A stretch of 29,513 nucleotides of DNA from NCBI GenBank assembly GCA_963923035.1, contig CAWUKT010000088.1, positions 1 through 29,513 on the forward strand, read 5' to 3'. Below are positions 25,954 to 29,513 of this stretch, piece after piece. This DNA comes from CAWUKT01 sp963923035 (GTDB taxonomy: Bacteria; Bacteroidota; Bacteroidia; J057; JADKCL01). The position numbers were made by a program, and so were the translations under genes. Each line of letters starts with the position of its first letter. The stretch's first letter is position 1. The notes under the pieces are model-generated. The model was not told the DNA's origin, did not search any database, and saw only the letters and a program-made list of their open reading frames with translations.

Positions 25954-27360
25954 TTATTTCCCCCGGCCTTCCACCATCACGATGAAGGTATAGATCATGA
26001 TCTTGAAGTCGAGGAGCAAAGAGATGTTTTCGATGTAGAGAATGTCAAACTTCATCCGCTCGACCATCTCATCCACATTCGAAGCGTAGCCATACTTGAC
26101 CTGTCCCCAGGAAGTGATCCCGGGCCGGACCTTGTGCAGGTGGCGGTAGTGCGGCGCCACCTGAACGATCTGGTCAATGAAGAATTGACGCTCGGGACGC
26201 GGACCAACAATGCTCATGTCCCCCTTCAAGACATTGAAGAACTGGGGAAATTCATCCAGACGCGTCTTCCGCAGGATACGGCCCACCCGCGTGATCCGCG
26301 GGTCATTCTCCTTGGACAAGCTCGGCCCGAACTTCTCCGCATCCGTCCGCATCGAGCGGTACTTGATGATTTTGAACGGCCGGCCGCCCTTCCCAATCCG
26401 CTCCTGACGGTAAAACACTGGTCCTTTGGAGTCCGTCTTGACCAGGATCGCCAGCAGCAAAAAGACCGGCGACAAGATCAGCAAGCCGGTAATCGACACC
26501 GCGAGGTCAAAACCCCGCTTCGTCACCCGCTCGAAATTGGAGAGGATATCCGGATTGATTTCGATGAGCGGTGAACCCAGCAAATGGGTCGTCTTGACCC
26601 GCCCCAACAGGTAATCGTAGATGCCCGGCACAATCTTGATGCGGGCCGGCGAACCTTCCAGCATGTCCACCACCTCCACGATCTTGTCTTTGTCTTTCTT
26701 TTCCAAGGCAATTACCACCTCCTCAATGCCCCGCTGCCGGATGACCTCGTGCAGGCGATCGATGTGCCCAAAGTGCTTCAGATTCCCGTAAAACAGGTTC
26801 TCGTCGTGGTCGGGCAACGAGAGGAAGCCCTTGAACATAAAACCCATCGACCGTTTCCGCGTCTCCATTTCGTCCCACAACTTAAATGCCGTCGGACCGC
26901 AGCCAATCACCAGGGTCGGGAATCCAATCTTCCGGTTGCGGATGCGGATATTGGTGCTGGTGGAAACGAGGACGTGGAAAAAGGAAATGAAGAAGAACTG
27001 GAGGAGGAAATAGTAGATGTAAAAGCGGTAGTGGGAAACGTCCGGCACTTCGTCGTCGATGAAGATGAAGAAGAAGATGATCAGAACGCCCGCGAAGGTG
27101 GTCCGGGCCACCGTCACCACTTCCTTCAAGCGCGAACGCCGGTAGGGATCTGAATAGATGCCCGCCAAAGCATAAACGATCATCCAGTAAATGGAAATGA
27201 CCGTCGCGGGAAGAAATTGGTCGTAAAACTTCTTATCGGTATAGGAAAAGGAATCGGACTCGAAGACATAGCGCCGCATCAGGAAAAAGATAATCCAAAC
27301 GCCGAAGGAGGCGATGAAATCCAATCCCATGTAGAGCAACGATTTCCAGGTTTTGTTCAT
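25954..27360 (-). CDS. Polyprenyl-phosphate sugar-1-phosphate transferase (WcaJ/WbaP-like)
   Basis: A 468-residue initiating enzyme of exopolysaccharide or O-antigen synthesis: it moves a sugar-1-phosphate from a nucleotide sugar onto undecaprenyl phosphate in the inner membrane. Four N-terminal helices (about 10-30, 50-70, 85-102, 112-135) lead to a Rossmann-like middle domain (about 148-255). The C-terminal bacterial sugar-transferase domain (PF02397) begins at KRGFD (281) and holds the catalytic pair D369-E370 (RLDEFPQ) and the DMSIVGPRPE motif (381-390). Which sugar is used cannot be read from sequence. The gene starts 5 bases after the preceding lipoprotein gene, so it is the last gene of a three-gene operon. 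Confidence 0.92.
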   Translation of the reverse strand: MNKTWKSLLYMGLDFIASFGVWIIFFLMRRYVFESDSFSYTDKKFYDQFLPATVISIYWMIVYALAGIYSDPYRRSRLKEVVTVARTTFAGVLIIFFFIFIDDEVPDVSHYRFYIYYFLLQFFFISFFHVLVSTSTNIRIRNRKIGFPTLVIGCGPTAFKLWDEMETRKRSMGFMFKGFLSLPDHDENLFYGNLKHFGHIDRLHEVIRQRGIEEVVIALEKKDKDKIVEVVDMLEGSPARIKIVPGIYDYLLGRVKTTHLLGSPLIEINPDILSNFERVTKRGFDLAVSITGLLILSPVFLLLAILVKTDSKGPVFYRQERIGKGGRPFKIIKYRSMRTDAEKFGPSLSKENDPRITRVGRILRKTRLDEFPQFFNVLKGDMSIVGPRPERQFFIDQIVQVAPHYRHLHKVRPGITSWGQVKYGYASNVDEMVERMKFDILYIENISLLLDFKIMIYTFIVMVEGRGK

Positions 27361-27365
27361 GTGCG

Positions 27366-28322
27366 CTATTCTTCCTGGATCAGCCGGATATCATCGAGGT
27401 AAATGAAGCCGTCGTCACCGCCTCCATCAGCCTTGAGCCAGAGCCAGAAATTCGTGTCGGTACTTGTAAGGTTGATGATCTCCCGGGCCTGGCCGATGAG
27501 GTGGACATAAACAGTATTCCAGCCGGTACTCGGACGCAGGACCACCACGGGTTCACTCCTGATTTGCCCCGTCAAAACATCCTCATAGATCAATCCCACT
27601 CCCAATTCCACCGAATTGCGGTAGGTAATCTCCGCGTAGACATCCTTGTCCCGGAAGAGCTTGAAGTTGTTCTGGCTGATCACTTCAAACCAGCGGTCGC
27701 TGGGTCCGAAATTCACAAACCCGCAGCGCTCTCCCTGGAAGGGATCGTCCCGCCGACGCAAAATAAAGGTGCTGTCGGCATTGTTGAGGGCGGAGGAAAA
27801 GGGCAAAAAGGAAATGAGGTTGCTTTCAAAGGACTCGCTAAAGTCAATATTGTAGCGGTCTTCGGTCACATATTCGAAGACCGGGGTTACCACAAAGGTA
27901 TCGCCGGCTTGCGGCGTAACGTCAAAGGAGACCCGCTCCCAGAACGGGTAGGGCAAATGGACCGTGCCGACTCCCGATTCGTGGATGCCCCCTTCCAATT
28001 GGAAGTTGTTGGTGGGTTCGAGGATATAGGGAACGGTCGTCCAATTCCCGGAGAGGGGCGGCTGGACCGGATAGACGCCCTGAAGGAGTCCATTGTGGTA
28101 CAACCAGACGTCACGGATGCCCGCGGTCGAGGTGAACCCCGTATTCTCACTCAATTGGACCTGGGGATTTTCAAACTGGATATAGGCGCCGGAGGGCTCC
28201 GGCGGATTCACAATGTCACAACCGACGACGAACCAGGGCAAAGCCAACAAGACCCACCAATGGAGGCGGCGGGAGGCCGTCGAGCGGGCAAGAGACAAAG
28301 CCGTCCGGGTCAGACGATGCAT
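27366..28322 (-). CDS. Lipoprotein of unknown function in the polysaccharide operon
   Basis: A 318-residue lipoprotein with lipobox VVGC (Cys35) after a basic N-terminal region and a hydrophobic core (WWVLLALPWFVVG). The mature part is rich in beta strand; the C-terminal half (about 170-318; SLWLW-like strands, GFIYLDDIRLIQEE end) resembles a carbohydrate-binding-module jelly roll, with the family-typical DDIRL ending. The first half may be an Ig-like domain. It overlaps the upstream oxidoreductase gene by 13 bases and ends 5 bases before the sugar transferase, so translation of the three is coupled. It may be an outer-membrane partner in polysaccharide handling; this is inference. Confidence 0.8.
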   Translation of the reverse strand: MHRLTRTALSLARSTASRRLHWWVLLALPWFVVGCDIVNPPEPSGAYIQFENPQVQLSENTGFTSTAGIRDVWLYHNGLLQGVYPVQPPLSGNWTTVPYILEPTNNFQLEGGIHESGVGTVHLPYPFWERVSFDVTPQAGDTFVVTPVFEYVTEDRYNIDFSESFESNLISFLPFSSALNNADSTFILRRRDDPFQGERCGFVNFGPSDRWFEVISQNNFKLFRDKDVYAEITYRNSVELGVGLIYEDVLTGQIRSEPVVVLRPSTGWNTVYVHLIGQAREIINLTSTDTNFWLWLKADGGGDDGFIYLDDIRLIQEE

Positions 28323-29293
28323 AGGCTGTTAATTTTATCTACGATCTGGTAGGCAGCGTCGAGCGCCGCCGTAGCGTCCTCGAGGGTGACCTGCGTCCGG
28401 GTATTGTCGCGGATCGCCGCCGCGAACTCGGCGAGTTCCATCTTGATGGAATTGACCGGCTCCACGGGAGGATTGTCAAATGACAGGTAGCGCGGGTGTT
28501 CTCCCGCATCGAACCCGACGGCATTTTCAAGGCCTTCGGGAACTTGTCCGTCATTGATATTGACGATTTCGGTCTTTTTATTCAGGAAATCAATGGCTAC
28601 GTAAGCATCCCGCTTAAAGAGCCGCATCTTCCGCATGTTTTTCAATGAAATCCGACTGGCCGTAAGATTTGCGACAGCTCCATTGTTGAATTCGATGCGG
28701 GCATTGGCAATGTCGGGGCTGTCGGAGACGACGGCCACACCACTAGCGCTGATGCGCTTGATGGAAGACTGGACCACGGAAAGGACGATGTCGAGGTCGT
28801 GGATCATCAGGTCCAATACCACCGACACATCGGTGCCCCGGGGGTTCCATTGAGCGAGCCGGTGCCCCTCAATGAACATCGGATTCAGGTCCATCTCCCG
28901 CACGGTCAGGAAAGCGGGATTGTAACGTTCTACGTGGCCTACCTGCACTTTTACGTCGGCTTCCCGGGCCAGAGCCTGAAGGGAATGGGCCTCTTCGAGG
29001 GTGGCCGTGACCGGCTTCTCGATGAACACATGCTTGAAGCGGCGCATCGCAGCCTTGGCCGTTTCGTAATGGGCCAGCGTCGGCGTCACAATGTCGACGG
29101 CGTCCACGGCTTTGATCAGTTCATCCCGGTTTTCCCACGCCTGCACCCCAAACTCGGCCGCCTTGGCCTGGGCCCGTTCGAAGTCCTGGTCGTAGATGCC
29201 GACCACCTCATAATCGTCCGTCAATTCTTTCAGTAAGCGCAAATGGATGGTCCCCAAGTGTCCTACGCCGAGTAATCCAATCTTAATTTTCAT
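28310..29293 (-). CDS. Gfo/Idh/MocA-family NAD(P)-dependent oxidoreductase
   Basis: A 327-residue cytoplasmic dehydrogenase acting on a sugar, nucleotide sugar or related polyol. The Rossmann motif GVGHLG (9-14) binds NAD(P), and EKPVT (92-96) contributes the family lysine K93. The DLMIHDLDIVLSV stretch (about 165-177) supplies the HDxD-type active-site histidine and acids. It is the first gene of the operon that continues with the lipoprotein and sugar transferase, so a step in making a sugar for that surface polysaccharide is plausible. The ATG at 29293 is about 13 bases from the predicted transcript start. Confidence 0.9.
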   Translation of the reverse strand: MKIKIGLLGVGHLGTIHLRLLKELTDDYEVVGIYDQDFERAQAKAAEFGVQAWENRDELIKAVDAVDIVTPTLAHYETAKAAMRRFKHVFIEKPVTATLEEAHSLQALAREADVKVQVGHVERYNPAFLTVREMDLNPMFIEGHRLAQWNPRGTDVSVVLDLMIHDLDIVLSVVQSSIKRISASGVAVVSDSPDIANARIEFNNGAVANLTASRISLKNMRKMRLFKRDAYVAIDFLNKKTEIVNINDGQVPEGLENAVGFDAGEHPRYLSFDNPPVEPVNSIKMELAEFAAAIRDNTRTQVTLEDATAALDAAYQIVDKINSLCIV

Positions 29294-29312
29294 TTCCTAT
29301 TAACCGTTTCGG

Positions 29313-29320
29313 CAAAGGTA
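29313..29320 (-). promoter_or_regulatory. Candidate promoter of the polysaccharide operon
   Basis: TACCTTTG on the - strand fully matches TAnnTTTG, about 20 bases upstream of the ATG. A -33 TTG is not found at the best distance. Confidence 0.55.
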
Positions 29321-29430
29321 AAGTTATCTGCAACGAATTGGAAATAGCGGAACGTGGATAAATGTCAGGGAAGGGGGGAAATGATTTTGCATTGTTTTCG
29401 GATGAATGGAAATGGGGGTGGAAAAGGGGA

Positions 29431-29446
29431 AATGGGCGTGCCCATT
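29431..29446. repeat. Perfect palindrome near the right edge
   Basis: AATGGGC / GCCCATT around a GT centre. It is followed by CACTACGCTCGC, which from memory is part of a common interspersed GGGCGTGCCC...CGCTCG element of Bacteroidota intergenic DNA. Confidence 0.45.
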
Positions 29447-29470
29447 CACTACGCTCGCTTGAGGCTGTCT

Positions 29471-29491
29471 CAAAAGAGGCGGCCTCTTTTG
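29471..29491. terminator. Hairpin at the right edge (terminator or transposon end)
   Basis: Stem CAAAAGAGG / CCTCTTTTG with loop CGG. The T4 tract in the stem arm would give a terminator on either strand. The preceding GGCTGTCTCAAAAG also resembles the ends of several transposon families. Confidence 0.45.
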
Positions 29492-29513
29492 TTATCCATA
29501 AAAAAGCGTTGGC

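Overview
The window looks like a chromosomal segment of a Bacteroidota bacterium, most likely from the Saprospiria (Lewinella/Haliscomenobacter-like); the class is inference. The phylum call rests on several signs: secreted proteins with C-terminal type IX secretion (T9SS) sorting tails, a TonB receptor with an N-terminal carboxypeptidase-regulatory-like domain, candidate promoters of the Bacteroidota TAnnTTTG type, and little use of Shine-Dalgarno sites. Coding DNA is fairly GC-rich. No rRNA, tRNA or CRISPR array was seen.

Layout, left half (mostly + strand): a degenerate 21-bp tandem array (1-126); a SNF2-family helicase (445-3300); a complete IS1595-family insertion sequence with 8-bp target duplications (3504-4533); a second ~21-bp palindromic array (4561-4812); two T9SS cargo genes, a reprolysin-like metalloprotease (4923-8462) and an adhesin-like repeat protein (8513-10105); fabG (10206-10952); and a membrane-anchored von Willebrand A protein (11074-13317). 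A perfect 16-bp hairpin at 13405-13441 separates these from the converging genes on the other strand.

Layout, right half (all - strand, given here in transcription order): a Gfo/Idh/MocA oxidoreductase, a lipoprotein and a polyprenyl-phosphate sugar transferase form a tight cell-surface polysaccharide operon (29293-25954). Then come a fatty-acid desaturase, a small charged protein, a TonB-dependent receptor, two tandem DUF4331 proteins (only one with a T9SS tail), a TPR lipoprotein, a polytopic membrane protein, an RlaP-type nucleotidyltransferase, and an uncharacterised protein with polymerase-palm-like motifs.

The best candidates for undescribed biology are three. The first is the two-gene RlaP plus palm-like module (13465-15476), possibly nucleic-acid repair. 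The second is the pair of intergenic arrays with a shared ~21-bp (two helical turns, seven codons) period. The third is the TonB receptor/DUF4331/DUF4331/TPR cluster, which looks like one cell-surface system for an unknown substrate.
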